Positions 25,042 to 35,057 of a stretch of 64,000 nt of DNA are shown one piece after another. The stretch is taken from assembly GCF_011074795.1 (NCBI RefSeq), contig NZ_JAAMPF010000029.1, positions 124,001 through 188,000 on the forward strand, written 5' to 3'. Source of the DNA: Marinobacter salicampi (GTDB lineage Bacteria; Pseudomonadota; Gammaproteobacteria; Pseudomonadales; Oleiphilaceae). Below the pieces are notes generated by a model. That model saw nothing but the letters and a program-made list of their open reading frames with translations, did not search any database and was not told the origin of the DNA. Numbering within the stretch: position 1 is the stretch's first letter; every line of letters begins with the position of its first letter. Both the position numbers and the translations under genes were made by a program.

Positions 25042-28000
25042 ATGAACACGCTGACCGTGGCCAGCAAGGATCAATTCTTCAAACAGCTGGCAGAAGCTTT
25101 CAGCCAGAAGATAGAAAAGACCGAAGCCAAGAGAATCAGCGACTTTGCTGTCCAGTATTTTACTCACCTGCCGTTGGATGAACTGTTGAACCGACGATTT
25201 TCTGACGCCTACGGCTCGGTGTTGGCAGCTTGGCAGTTCATTCAGAAACGCGGCCCTGATGAAACACCGGTTCTGGTGTTCAACCCGGATCTGGAGGCCG
25301 ACGGCTGGCAGTCGACACATTCGGTGATCTATATCCTCCATCCCAATATCCCCTTTCTGATCGACTCCATTCGCATTGCCATTAACCAGCGTGAAATAGA
25401 CATACACAGCATTTACTACGCAGTGCTGAAGGCGGAACGCGACGATCAGGGCAAACTCAAGAAAATTCACCGCAATAAGCGAAAGTCTTCCAAAACCATT
25501 GATGAGGCCTTAATTGTTCTGGAAATTGACAGACACAGTGCCCAGGAGGATGTCAAAAGCCTCGAGAGCATGCTTCAGAACGTGCTCCACGAAGTCCGCA
25601 TCGCCGTGAACGATTTTCCGCTCATGAAAAACAAAGCGGAGCAGATTGTTGAAGAACTCGAAACAACCAATGCCCAAATAAGCGGTGATCAGTTGGAAGA
25701 GGCCCGGGCTTTCGTGAGTTGGTTGGCGCAGGACCACTTCACCTTTCTCGGGTATGACGAATACGACTTCGTTAGAAGCAATCAGGGGATCATGGTCCGG
25801 CGCATTGCCGAGTCTGAGCTTGGCATCCTTCGGGTGAACAACGAACGCTCGGACAAGGTGCGTATCGAGGAGCTGCCCAAGCGGACGCAACATGAAATGA
25901 CGCGGACCGACGACATTTTCATCTTCGCCAAATCAGCCCAGCGCTCAAGAGTCCATCGCCCGGCTTATCCTGACTATATTGCTGTTAAGAAGTTCAACGA
26001 CAAGGGCGAGGTGATAGGCGAGCGCCGGTTCCTCGGCCTTTACACCGCGAAGGTTTACCACGAGCGCCCCGAAGAGATCCCGTTGCTGCGCCGGAAGGTG
26101 GATTCGGTGCTGGAACGCTCGGGCTTTGTTAGGGACGATTACGCGGGCAAGGAGCTGGACCAGATACTGACCATGTATCCGCGGGACGAACTCTTCCAGA
26201 TTGAACCGGACGAACTGCTCCGCACCGCCCTGGATATTCTCTATATCCAGGAAAGACGCATGATCAAGCTGTTCATGCGCGAGGACGTCTATGGCCAGTT
26301 CGTGACCTGTCTGGCGTTCTTTCCCAGGGACATTTACAACACCGAATTGCGGCTCAAGGTGGAACAGGCTCTGGTCGAAAGATTGGCAGCGGAGGACATC
26401 GAGTTTGTAACCCAGTTTTCCGAGTCAGTCCTGGCCCGGGTCCAGTTTACGATCCGCCTGCCCCAGGCCGAGAACCGGCAACTGCCGGTGCGGGAGCTTC
26501 AGGAGCAGGTGGTGGAGCTTGCCCAGTCGTGGCATGACGGCCTGGCTGAAGCCCTCCATGAAAGTTGTGGCGAAGAGCGCGGCAACGAGCTTCTGCGCCA
26601 ATACCACGCTGCCTTCCCGGCCAGTTATCAGGAACTTTTCTCACCGCGGCGTGCTGCCATCGACCTTGAGCACATCATCGACGTTATGGATGAGAAGGGT
26701 CTTGCCATGAGCTTCTACAGGGCTCTGGAAGAAGACGAGACGACCCTTCATTTCAAGCTCTTCCACCCTGACGAGCAGTTACCCTTGTCCGATGTCATGC
26801 CGATTTTTGACAATCTCGGTTTCCGGGTAATCGGCGAACATCCCTTTGAGGTAAGAAACCGCAGCGGCAAGGTGGTATGGATCCATGATTTCTCCCTTCA
26901 GGCCGACAGTGGGGCGATGGTGGACATCCACCGGATCAAGCCAATTTTCGAGGAGCTGTTCAGGCGAGTCTGGTATGGCGAGGCGGAAAACGACAGCTTT
27001 AACCGCCTGGTGCTGGCGTCCTATTTCAGCTGGCGACAGATTGCCGTGTTACGGACTTACGCCCGATACATGCGGCAGATACGAGTTTCCAATAGTCAGA
27101 CCTTCATTTCCAATACCTTGGTGAACCACGTTTCCATGGCAGGACTGCTCCTTGAGTTCTTCGAGGTCCGGTTCAACCCTGAGCGCTACCAGAGCGAGGG
27201 CAAGAGTGCTGCCGCCCAGCAGAAACTGGAAATCGAGTTCAATGCCGGCCTTGATGAAGTTGAAAACCTCAGTGAGGACCGCGTCCTTAGACTGTTCCTG
27301 GAACTGATGCAGGCGACTCTGAGAACCAATTACTACCAGTGCGACAGCGCGAATGATGCCAAGCCCTATATCAGTCTGAAGTTTGACCCCTCCCAAATCC
27401 CGGACATGCCGCTACCCAGGCCGATGTTTGAGATCTTTGTCTACTCTCCGCGGGTGGAAGGCGTGCACCTGAGAGGGGGGCGCGTCGCCCGTGGCGGTTT
27501 GCGCTGGTCTGACCGGTTTGAGGACTATCGCACCGAGATACTGGGCCTGGTCAAGGCCCAGCAGGTCAAGAACGCCGTGATTGTGCCGGTGGGCGCAAAA
27601 GGCGGGTTTGTCGCCAAGAAGTTGCCTGACTCATCGGACCGGGAAGCGTTTCAGGGTGAAGGCATTGCCGCTTACAAGACCTTTATCCGGGGCTTGCTGG
27701 ACGTGACCGACAATCTGGTGGAGGGCGGGATTGTGCCACCGGAAAGGGTGGTCCGACACGACGATGACGACCACTACCTGGTCGTTGCCGCGGACAAGGG
27801 CACTGCCACCTTCTCGGATATCGCCAATGGTCTTGCCGCGGAGTACGGCTTCTGGATGGGCGACGCCTTTGCTTCCGGCGGCAGCCAGGGCTATGACCAT
27901 AAGAAAATGGGCATTACCGCCAAGGGTGCATGGGTGTCGGTTGAGCGCCATTTCCGTGAACTCGGCATCAACCCGGGCAAAGATGAGTTCTCGGTCATCG

Positions 28001-29928
28001 GTATAGGCGACATGGCAGGGGATGTGTTCGGCAATGGCCTGCTTCGCTCGGACAAGGCCCGGCTTGTGGCGGCATTCAATCACCTGCACATTTTCCTCGA
28101 TCCGGATCCAGACCCGGCCACAAGCTTCGAGGAGCGCCAGCGGCTTTACGATTTGCCCCGCTCTGCCTGGTCAGATTACAACACCGACCGGATTTCCAAA
28201 GGCGGCGGCGTCTTCAGTCGTAGTGCCAAATCCATACCGTTGAGTCCGGAGGTCAAGAAAATGTTAGGCACCAAGTCCGACCGGGTGCCTCCAAACATGC
28301 TGGTTTCTCTCATCTTGAAGGCACAGGCAGATCTGCTTTGGATAGGCGGGATCGGGACCTACGTGAAGGCAGCTTCAGAAACCCATGCCGATGTGGGGGA
28401 CAAAGCCAATGACGGCCTGCGTATTGATGGCAAGGACCTACACTGCAAGGTGGTAGGTGAGGGCGGCAACCTGGGCATGACCCAGCTTGGGCGCATCGAA
28501 TTCGCGCTGATGGGGGGACGTCTGAATACTGACTTCATCGACAACGCTGGCGGTGTCGACTGTTCTGACCATGAGGTCAACATGAAGATACTGCTGAACG
28601 GAGTGGTGGATTCAGGGGATCTTACCCAGAAGCAGCGTAATGTGATGCTGGAAAAGATGACCGACGACGTTGCGGATCTGGTCCTGCTCAATAACTATCG
28701 TCAAACCCAGGCGATCAGTATTGCCAGTGTTGAAGCGGCCAACCGGCTGGAAGAGTACCGCCGGCTGATGAATACCTTCGAGAACGAAGACAAACTCAAC
28801 CGGCAACTTGAATTTCTGCCGGACGAGGAAGTGCTGGCGGACCGCAAAGCTAGGAAGCAGGGCTTGACCCGGCCTGAGCTATCGGTGCTGATTTCCTATG
28901 TCAAGGGGGACCTGAAACAGGCACTGATTGCTAGCGAACTTCCGGAAGAGCCCGGTCTCGGTCAGGAAATACACAAGGTCTTCCCGGCGCTGTTGACTGA
29001 AAAATTCTCACAGGAACTGGATGAGCATCAGTTGCGGCGGGAGATCATCGCAACCCAGGTGGCCAACGATATGGTGAACCACATGGGCATCACCTTTGTG
29101 GAGCGCCTGTCCCAATCTACCGGCGCCTCGTCCTCGGCAATAGCCCTGGCCTGGATCATCGCCCGGGATGTGTTCCGGCTTGATCACTGGTGGAATAAGA
29201 TTGAGGCCCTTGACTACCAGGTCCCGGCACAATTGCAGATGCGTCTTATGAACGACCTGATGCGCCTGATAAGACGGGCGGTCAGATGGCTGCTGCGCAA
29301 CCGGCGCAGCGAGCTCAACATCCAGGCCCATCTTGAGCGCTTCTCGGGCAGTATCGACAAGATCACCTCTAACCTCCCGGATTACCTGGGGGCCCAGGCC
29401 GAGACCGAGTGGCAGAAGCAGTATCAGGGCCTGCTTGACCAGAAAGTGCCTGATGATCTAGCGGGTGTCCTGGCGGGCACGTCCTACCTCTACGCGGCTC
29501 TCGGAATTATCGAAGCGCAGGAGTCCACCGGTGTGTCCCTGAAAACTGTGGCCAACCTGTACTACAGCCTTGGCGAGAAGCTGGAACTCAACTGGTTTGC
29601 CGCTGCCATTGCCAAGCTTGCGCCCAATTCCCACTGGCAAGCCCTGGCCCGTGAAAGCTTCCGGGAAGACCTGGACTGGCAACAGCGGGCCCTCACCTCC
29701 GGTGTCCTACGTCTGGCGGGCGACAACGGTGATGTCAATGAGTGTGTTGATGAGTGGATGGAGCAGTACGCGCCTATGGTTGGGCGCTGGAAATCGATGC
29801 TGGCGGAGTTGCGCTCGGTACGTGAACCTGAATATGCCATGTTCTCAGTGGCCCTGAGGGAGCTGCTGGACCTTGCCCAAAGCACGCTTCATACACCACT
29901 GGAGGTGCCCGAGCGGGTAACCGAATAA
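25042..29928 (+). CDS. gdhB: NAD-specific glutamate dehydrogenase, large (180-kDa) type
   Basis: A 1628-residue enzyme of the GDH180 class that oxidises glutamate to 2-oxoglutarate and ammonia with NAD+. The N-terminal half (to about 700) holds ACT-like regulatory repeats (LVFNPDLEADGW; IFDNLGFRVIGEHPFEV). The catalytic core starts near 800: RGGRVARGGLRWSDRFEDYR, then KNAVIVPVGAKGGFV with the catalytic-type Lys, and the nucleotide-binding part with GIGDMAGDVFGNGLL. A helical C-terminal domain follows. Ribosome site CGAGGA precedes ATG 25042. Length agrees with the Pseudomonas enzyme (about 1620); no break seen. Arginine-dependent allostery is known for relatives, not visible here. Confidence 0.96.
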   Translation: MNTLTVASKDQFFKQLAEAFSQKIEKTEAKRISDFAVQYFTHLPLDELLNRRFSDAYGSVLAAWQFIQKRGPDETPVLVFNPDLEADGWQSTHSVIYILHPNIPFLIDSIRIAINQREIDIHSIYYAVLKAERDDQGKLKKIHRNKRKSSKTIDEALIVLEIDRHSAQEDVKSLESMLQNVLHEVRIAVNDFPLMKNKAEQIVEELETTNAQISGDQLEEARAFVSWLAQDHFTFLGYDEYDFVRSNQGIMVRRIAESELGILRVNNERSDKVRIEELPKRTQHEMTRTDDIFIFAKSAQRSRVHRPAYPDYIAVKKFNDKGEVIGERRFLGLYTAKVYHERPEEIPLLRRKVDSVLERSGFVRDDYAGKELDQILTMYPRDELFQIEPDELLRTALDILYIQERRMIKLFMREDVYGQFVTCLAFFPRDIYNTELRLKVEQALVERLAAEDIEFVTQFSESVLARVQFTIRLPQAENRQLPVRELQEQVVELAQSWHDGLAEALHESCGEERGNELLRQYHAAFPASYQELFSPRRAAIDLEHIIDVMDEKGLAMSFYRALEEDETTLHFKLFHPDEQLPLSDVMPIFDNLGFRVIGEHPFEVRNRSGKVVWIHDFSLQADSGAMVDIHRIKPIFEELFRRVWYGEAENDSFNRLVLASYFSWRQIAVLRTYARYMRQIRVSNSQTFISNTLVNHVSMAGLLLEFFEVRFNPERYQSEGKSAAAQQKLEIEFNAGLDEVENLSEDRVLRLFLELMQATLRTNYYQCDSANDAKPYISLKFDPSQIPDMPLPRPMFEIFVYSPRVEGVHLRGGRVARGGLRWSDRFEDYRTEILGLVKAQQVKNAVIVPVGAKGGFVAKKLPDSSDREAFQGEGIAAYKTFIRGLLDVTDNLVEGGIVPPERVVRHDDDDHYLVVAADKGTATFSDIANGLAAEYGFWMGDAFASGGSQGYDHKKMGITAKGAWVSVERHFRELGINPGKDEFSVIGIGDMAGDVFGNGLLRSDKARLVAAFNHLHIFLDPDPDPATSFEERQRLYDLPRSAWSDYNTDRISKGGGVFSRSAKSIPLSPEVKKMLGTKSDRVPPNMLVSLILKAQADLLWIGGIGTYVKAASETHADVGDKANDGLRIDGKDLHCKVVGEGGNLGMTQLGRIEFALMGGRLNTDFIDNAGGVDCSDHEVNMKILLNGVVDSGDLTQKQRNVMLEKMTDDVADLVLLNNYRQTQAISIASVEAANRLEEYRRLMNTFENEDKLNRQLEFLPDEEVLADRKARKQGLTRPELSVLISYVKGDLKQALIASELPEEPGLGQEIHKVFPALLTEKFSQELDEHQLRREIIATQVANDMVNHMGITFVERLSQSTGASSSAIALAWIIARDVFRLDHWWNKIEALDYQVPAQLQMRLMNDLMRLIRRAVRWLLRNRRSELNIQAHLERFSGSIDKITSNLPDYLGAQAETEWQKQYQGLLDQKVPDDLAGVLAGTSYLYAALGIIEAQESTGVSLKTVANLYYSLGEKLELNWFAAAIAKLAPNSHWQALARESFREDLDWQQRALTSGVLRLAGDNGDVNECVDEWMEQYAPMVGRWKSMLAELRSVREPEYAMFSVALRELLDLAQSTLHTPLEVPERVTE

Positions 29929-30053
29929 CGGTTGCGTTCCGGGGCGAAATCCCGTTCAATTCGCGGTCTTTCAAGGGCCCCGGACCACCCGCGGACAGGC
30001 TCAGGGCAACGGGCAGATTGTTCGTGGCGGATGCTTATGCAAGGACAAACAGG

Positions 30054-30737
30054 ATGCGAGTGCTAGAAAATCTGCTGGACAGAAACAAAGCCTGGGCAAA
30101 GGGAATCAAGGAGCAGGACCCGGATTTCTTCAAGCGTCTTGCGAGCCAGCAATCTCCTGAATACCTCTGGATCGGTTGCGCAGACAGCCGGGTCCCGGCA
30201 AACCAGATTGTGGATCTGATGCCGGGTGAGCTGTTCGTGCACCGCAACGTTGCCAACGTGGTGGTGCATACGGACTTCAACTGCCTTTCGGTTCTGCAGT
30301 TCGCGGTCGATGTACTGAAGGTCAAACACATCATGGTTGTGGGTCATTATGGTTGTGGCGGCGTCCGGGCGGCGCTCAGCAATGATGGTTTCGGGCTTAT
30401 CAGCAACTGGCTGAGGCACGTCCAGGATGTCAGAGACAAGCACGCTGACGTACTTGCCGCTCTGGAGTCCGACAATGATCGGCTGGACCGTCTCTGCGAA
30501 CTGAATGTGGTTGAGCAGGTCGGGCATGTCTGTCAGAACTCCATCGTCCAGCAAGCCTGGGCCAATGGTCACGTCCTGTCTGTTCACGGCTGGGTTTATG
30601 ATGTTGCTGATGGCCTGTTGCGGGATATGGGCCTGTGCATTACGTCAGAACAGGAGCGGGAAGATATTCAACGCCGGACCCTGGAAGAGCTGATCGCCCG
30701 ACCTGTTCGATCTGGGCGGATCAAGAGCCTGGCATGA
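30054..30737 (+). CDS. can: Beta-carbonic anhydrase
   Basis: A 227-residue beta-class carbonic anhydrase that interconverts CO2 and bicarbonate. Zinc ligands are Cys42 (GCADSR), His98 and Cys101 (GHYGCGG), and the Asp44-Arg46 dyad is present. These positions coincide with E. coli Can numbering. ATG 30054 has AAGGA about ten bases upstream; an in-frame start at 30018 is less likely. The stop overlaps the ATG of rsmC (ATGA), so the two are translationally coupled despite unrelated roles. Confidence 0.95.
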   Translation: MRVLENLLDRNKAWAKGIKEQDPDFFKRLASQQSPEYLWIGCADSRVPANQIVDLMPGELFVHRNVANVVVHTDFNCLSVLQFAVDVLKVKHIMVVGHYGCGGVRAALSNDGFGLISNWLRHVQDVRDKHADVLAALESDNDRLDRLCELNVVEQVGHVCQNSIVQQAWANGHVLSVHGWVYDVADGLLRDMGLCITSEQEREDIQRRTLEELIARPVRSGRIKSLA

Positions 30738-31792
30738 TAGCGTCGCTACCGAACAGCCACGAAGCTTTGCTGCGGAACCTGGATGCACTCTCTGGCCGGT
30801 TAGCTCTGATCGGCCTGTCTGACGAGCGTTTGCCCGGGTTGCTGGCTGATGGCGGGCTTGCGGTAACGGATCACTACGGGCTCTGGCAGCGGCTTCAGAG
30901 CCAGCCCGGCTGGACAGCAATCTTCGGCTACGACGACGATAACCTTGGCCATGGCACCGGCGACACTGCCGTTGTGTTTCTGCCCAAGGCCCGGCCTGAG
31001 CTGACGTTGAGGCTGGCTCTGGCACGGCATCTTCTGGGAGATGGCGGTCGGGTGCTGCTCATTGGTGAAAAGCGCGAGGGGATTGCTGGCGCCGTAAAAC
31101 AGCTAAGGATAGAAGATGCGGGTGCCCGGAAGCTGGACAGCGCCCGTCATTGCCAGGTCTGGCAGGCACGGCTGGCACCGGCTGACGCCGGCTTCGACCC
31201 GGCCCAATGGCTAGACTGGCATACCGTCGACATGGCCGGAACCTCGGTAAAGGTGGCGAATCTGCCTGGCATCTTCAGCGCCGGCCACCTGGACGCAGGC
31301 ACGAGGGTTCTGCTTGAGGCTCTTGCAGGAGCGAATCTGTCCGGCCCGGTACTGGATTTTGCCTGCGGCGCTGGCACCATCGGCGCCTGGTTGCATGCCC
31401 ATACCGGGGGAGCGCTATCAGCTGACGGCATAGACGTCCAGGCCCAGGCCGTCTACTGTGCTCGCCGGACCTATGAACGGGCCGGTGTGTCAGGCCATAT
31501 TACCGCAGCAGATGGCCTGCCCGACGGGTTGGGACAGTATGCCACGGTCATCACCAATCCCCCTTTTCACACCGGGGTCCAGACTGATACCACCATGACA
31601 GCGCGTTTCCTGCAGGGTATATCCCGGCACCTTGCCCCCGGAGGTCAGCTGTTACTGGTAGCGAATGCATTCCTGCCTTACCGGGACCTCATGGAGCAAC
31701 ACATCGGACCTTGCCAGGTGCTGGCAGGGGACAGGAAATTCACCGTCTATCGGGCCAGCCTACCAGCCGGTCGGCGCCGGGGCGCAATTTAA
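30734..31792 (+). CDS. rsmC: 16S rRNA (guanine1207-N2)-methyltransferase RsmC-like
   Basis: A 352-residue protein with a degenerate N-terminal methyltransferase-like domain and a catalytic C-terminal one. Motif I is VLDFACGAGTIGAWL (about 213-227), the catalytic NPPF is at 275-278 within ITNPPFHTGVQT, and the C-terminal strand VANAFLPYRDLMEQHIG is characteristic of RsmC rather than RlmG. It methylates G1207 of 16S rRNA in the 30S subunit. ATG 30734 overlaps the can stop. A related enzyme, rlmG, lies 2 kb downstream beyond a diguanylate cyclase. Confidence 0.88.
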   Translation: MIASLPNSHEALLRNLDALSGRLALIGLSDERLPGLLADGGLAVTDHYGLWQRLQSQPGWTAIFGYDDDNLGHGTGDTAVVFLPKARPELTLRLALARHLLGDGGRVLLIGEKREGIAGAVKQLRIEDAGARKLDSARHCQVWQARLAPADAGFDPAQWLDWHTVDMAGTSVKVANLPGIFSAGHLDAGTRVLLEALAGANLSGPVLDFACGAGTIGAWLHAHTGGALSADGIDVQAQAVYCARRTYERAGVSGHITAADGLPDGLGQYATVITNPPFHTGVQTDTTMTARFLQGISRHLAPGGQLLLVANAFLPYRDLMEQHIGPCQVLAGDRKFTVYRASLPAGRRRGAI

Positions 31793-31930
31793 CCAAGGGC
31801 GCCTGTCCGTTGTCGATACGCTTCCGAAAGTTGCATATCTCATATAGTGTGGTCAGTATTTGAGCATAGATACTTTATGCTTGAATACATTGGGCATGGC
31901 CTGGTTGCCATGTTCCACGGCGTTATAGGC

Positions 31931-33712
31931 ATGGGAATCATCAAGAGCAACCTCAGAACCAGAATCAGCCTGCTGTTTGGCGGGCTCACCATCGCACTGA
32001 CCGCGCTCGTGGTTATCTTTGCCTCCAGTCTTGCAACCAGTGAACTCCGTCAGAGGCTGGGAATGAACTTTCAGGAATTGTCGATCCAATTAAGGGACAG
32101 TCTGGAGCGGCAACTGGAGGAGCGCTATCTGGACATGGCCATTGCGGCCAAGATGGCCACCACACTGGTAGAAGATAGGCGTTTTGACCGTATGACCCCC
32201 GTTCTGGATGAGCTTAAGGCCAATTTCAGGGAATACGCCTGGATCGGGTTCGCCTTACCGGACGGTCGCGTGGTTGCCAGTACCGGTGATCTCCTGCTGG
32301 GAGAGTCGGTCGCAGCCAGGCCCTGGTTTCAGCAGGCCCTGGCGGGACCCTTTCTGGGGGACGTACACAAGGCCACTTTACTGGAGCAGTTGCTTAATCC
32401 AGGCGGCGGCGAGCCCTTGCGCTTCATAGATGTGGCTGTGCCTATGACGGCTTCTGACGGTGAGCTCCTTGGGGTTATGGGCGCTCATCTTGATGTGCGC
32501 TGGATTGCCGATCTGGCCGACTCGTTCATGGAGCCTCATCAGTCACGCCTGCAGGCCGATCTGCTGGTCGTCAACGAAGCGGGCGAGCAGATCGCCAACA
32601 CGGGCGGCGGCGCTATCCAGACCACAGGCATGCCCCAGACAATGGCGGAAGCGGAAGCGGCGCAATCCGGCTTTCTTATTGAAACCCTGCCTGATGACGA
32701 AGCCTACCTGGTAGGTTTCAGCCGCCTGCGGGATGATCCGCGCTACTCCGGCCTCAACTGGGTTGTCATGGTCCACACACCGGTAGAGAAAGCCTTTGCC
32801 GAGGCGCAAGACCTCCGCAACACCATTTTACTCGCAGGCCTGATAATCGCGGTGGTTTTTTGTGTGCTGGCTTGGCTGACAGCACGTTGGGTGGCCAGAC
32901 CCCTGCTGAAAGTGGCCCAGGAAGTTACAGAGCTTGAGGCACGGGAGCGCAGCGACATTAGGTTGCGGACGGATTTTTCAGAAGTTTACACGCTTACCGG
33001 GGCACTTCGGCGCCTGCTTGGTAATCTGGTTGCGAAGGAGAAGGAGCTGACCAGCCTCAATGCGGACCTCGAGCAACGGGTTGAGGCACGAACCAGCGAA
33101 ATCCGGTCGATCAACGATGCCCTTCTGGATGAAATCCGCCAGAAGGATCTCCTGCGGCAGGAGCGTGAAGCGCTGATCAAGCAGCTCGAACATTCGGCCA
33201 ACACGGACGCCCTGACCGGCATCGCCAATCGCCGCCGCTTCTTTGCAAGTGGGCTCATGGCACTCAGGCGTTCGGCACGGAATGGCCGTCCGGTATCGGT
33301 TCTGCTGTTTGATGCCGATCACTTCAAGCAGATCAATGACAGCTACGGGCACGGAATTGGCGACGATGCCCTTCGCCATCTGGTGGCACTGGCGCAACGG
33401 GCCCTACGGGACATTGATCATCTGGCGCGAATTGGCGGCGAAGAATTTGTCGTTTTACTGGAAGATACCGGGCCGGCCCAGGCTTCCGCCGTTGCCGAGC
33501 GTTTGCGTGCCCTGGTTGAATCGGAGCCGCTACGGACCGGGCGCTACACCATACCGCTGACAGTGAGTATTGGCGTCGTTACGGTCTCGGCCAACCAAAT
33601 ACCCGAGCTTGAGGTGTTGCTGGCTTCTGCAGACCGGGCTCTGTATCAGGCCAAGTCCGGCGGTAGAAACCGCGTCGTTCTCGTGTCTGCTCAAGGTGAT
33701 GAGCCTGGATAA
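31931..33712 (+). CDS. Membrane-bound diguanylate cyclase with periplasmic sensor domain
   Basis: About 593 residues. TM1 lies at about 9-30, a periplasmic dCache-like sensor at about 32-295 (WIGFALPDGRVVASTGDLL, LLGVMGAHLDVRWIA), and TM2 at about 299-320. A HAMP-like stretch (WVARPLLKVAQEVTELEARER) and a coiled coil precede the GGDEF domain at about 420-585. The active site is RIGGEEFVVLLED (GGEEF at 502-506), upstream LTGIANRRRFF and FDADHFKQINDSYGH bind GTP and metal. It should make cyclic di-GMP in response to a periplasmic signal. The start is uncertain: in-frame GTG 31847 and ATGs 31877 and 31910 exist, none with a good ribosome site; 31931 places TM1 properly. Confidence 0.9.
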   Translation: MGIIKSNLRTRISLLFGGLTIALTALVVIFASSLATSELRQRLGMNFQELSIQLRDSLERQLEERYLDMAIAAKMATTLVEDRRFDRMTPVLDELKANFREYAWIGFALPDGRVVASTGDLLLGESVAARPWFQQALAGPFLGDVHKATLLEQLLNPGGGEPLRFIDVAVPMTASDGELLGVMGAHLDVRWIADLADSFMEPHQSRLQADLLVVNEAGEQIANTGGGAIQTTGMPQTMAEAEAAQSGFLIETLPDDEAYLVGFSRLRDDPRYSGLNWVVMVHTPVEKAFAEAQDLRNTILLAGLIIAVVFCVLAWLTARWVARPLLKVAQEVTELEARERSDIRLRTDFSEVYTLTGALRRLLGNLVAKEKELTSLNADLEQRVEARTSEIRSINDALLDEIRQKDLLRQEREALIKQLEHSANTDALTGIANRRRFFASGLMALRRSARNGRPVSVLLFDADHFKQINDSYGHGIGDDALRHLVALAQRALRDIDHLARIGGEEFVVLLEDTGPAQASAVAERLRALVESEPLRTGRYTIPLTVSIGVVTVSANQIPELEVLLASADRALYQAKSGGRNRVVLVSAQGDEPG

Positions 33713-33724
33713 CCGATCAGGCAT

Positions 33725-33748
33725 AAAAAAGCCCCTGGGGTGAGGGGC
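33725..33748 (-). terminator. Minus-strand-oriented hairpin terminator
   Basis: GCCCCT (33731-33736) and AGGGGC (33743-33748) form a 6-bp GC-rich stem with six A at 33725-33730. Read on the minus strand this is a stem followed by TTTTTT, a standard rho-independent terminator. On the plus strand no T tract follows. Both flanking genes are on the plus strand. Confidence 0.65.
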
Positions 33749-33917
33749 AAAGAAGGCTGCTGCATTGCTGGAGCATACCTTTATCCAACCGTCTACTCGT
33801 CGATGGCTGCCGGATGCGGTACATTTGCATGCCGATGGCGTTAATTTAGAGATAATTTCTAGAGTAATCAGCCTAAAATGAAGTCTTTCCCGGATTTCAG
33901 TGAGTATTGAGCCGTTC

Positions 33918-35057
33918 ATGGATGTTTTATCTCTGCCGCACAGTTCCCTGACCCTGCTTCGCCCGGGAGGCGCATACCATGAGCTTAAGGCTTGGGACGC
34001 CGCTGACCAGTTGCTTGTTGAGCGGGCACTGGAAGTGGTTCCCGCAGATGCACGGGTTCTTGTGATTGATGACAGCTTCGGCGCCATTACCCTCGGTTTA
34101 TCCGAGCTGTGTCCAGTTTCACTGGGTGACAGCGCAACCCTGGCCACGGCCTTGCCGAACAATGCAGTCCTGAACAATTTGCCTGCCATGACTCCCCATA
34201 ACTGGCTTTCGTCGCCGCCGGGCATGTTCGACCTGATCGTCATGAGAATCCCCCGTCAGCTTGACTACCTGGCGTACCTGTTGCGATGGGCGAACGGTGC
34301 CCTGGCAGAGGGCGGCCAACTATTGGCAGGCGGCATGATCAAGCACATACCAGGCAGAAGCGCCGCCACCTTCGGGCAACTGGTCAAAACCACCTGTGTT
34401 TATCCTGCATCAAGGAAGGCACGGGCTGTGCTCTGTGCCCAGGGTGACCCGAAGCTGTCCGGCTGGCCCGGGCTCTGGCAGGGTTACGTTGTAGACCAGG
34501 CAGGCCTCACAGTTGAGGCGCTGCCGGCTGTGTTTGCAAGAGACCGGCTCGATATTGGAGCGCGCCTGCTCCTCGACCACATACCTGGGCAAGTGGCGCT
34601 GCTTGAACCAGGTGCCCGATTGCTCGACCTCGGTTGCGGTAACGGTGTCCTGGGCCTGACTGCGCTGGCGGCGCGGGCGGATCTTGACCTGTCCTTTTCA
34701 GACGTATCCAGCCAGGCCGTGGCAAGTGCTGAGCATAACCTGAGACGGAATTACCCTTCCTGCAATGCCCGGGGACACCACTGTGATGGCGTACCTGAGG
34801 GCAGTACCCGGTATGATTTGATTCTACTGAACCCGCCTTTTCACGAAGGCGGGGTTGTCGGAGACCACATCGCCATACGCCTGTTTGAGCAGGCCAGTTT
34901 GGCATTGGCCCCGGGTGGGAAGGTGCTTGTGGTAGGCAATCGACACCTTGGCTATCATCGAAGTCTGAAACGCTGGTTCAAGGTCGTGGAACAGATCGAT
35001 GCCAATGCGAAATTCGTGGTGTTTAAAGCCGGCAATCAGGAGGCGGGCCGGTCATAG
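33918..35057 (+). CDS. rlmG: 23S rRNA (guanine1835-N2)-methyltransferase RlmG-like
   Basis: A 379-residue double methyltransferase-fold protein. The N-terminal half is catalytically degenerate; the C-terminal half has motif I RLLDLGCGNGVLGL and NPPF at 305-308 (LLNPPFHEGG). The ending GNRHLGYHRSLKRWF and NAKFVVFKA matches RlmG rather than RsmC. Length agrees with E. coli RlmG (378). ATG 33918 is preferred to GTG 33900, where no ribosome site is seen. The 3' end overlaps the convergent ribE by 22 bp. Confidence 0.88.
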   Translation: MDVLSLPHSSLTLLRPGGAYHELKAWDAADQLLVERALEVVPADARVLVIDDSFGAITLGLSELCPVSLGDSATLATALPNNAVLNNLPAMTPHNWLSSPPGMFDLIVMRIPRQLDYLAYLLRWANGALAEGGQLLAGGMIKHIPGRSAATFGQLVKTTCVYPASRKARAVLCAQGDPKLSGWPGLWQGYVVDQAGLTVEALPAVFARDRLDIGARLLLDHIPGQVALLEPGARLLDLGCGNGVLGLTALAARADLDLSFSDVSSQAVASAEHNLRRNYPSCNARGHHCDGVPEGSTRYDLILLNPPFHEGGVVGDHIAIRLFEQASLALAPGGKVLVVGNRHLGYHRSLKRWFKVVEQIDANAKFVVFKAGNQEAGRS

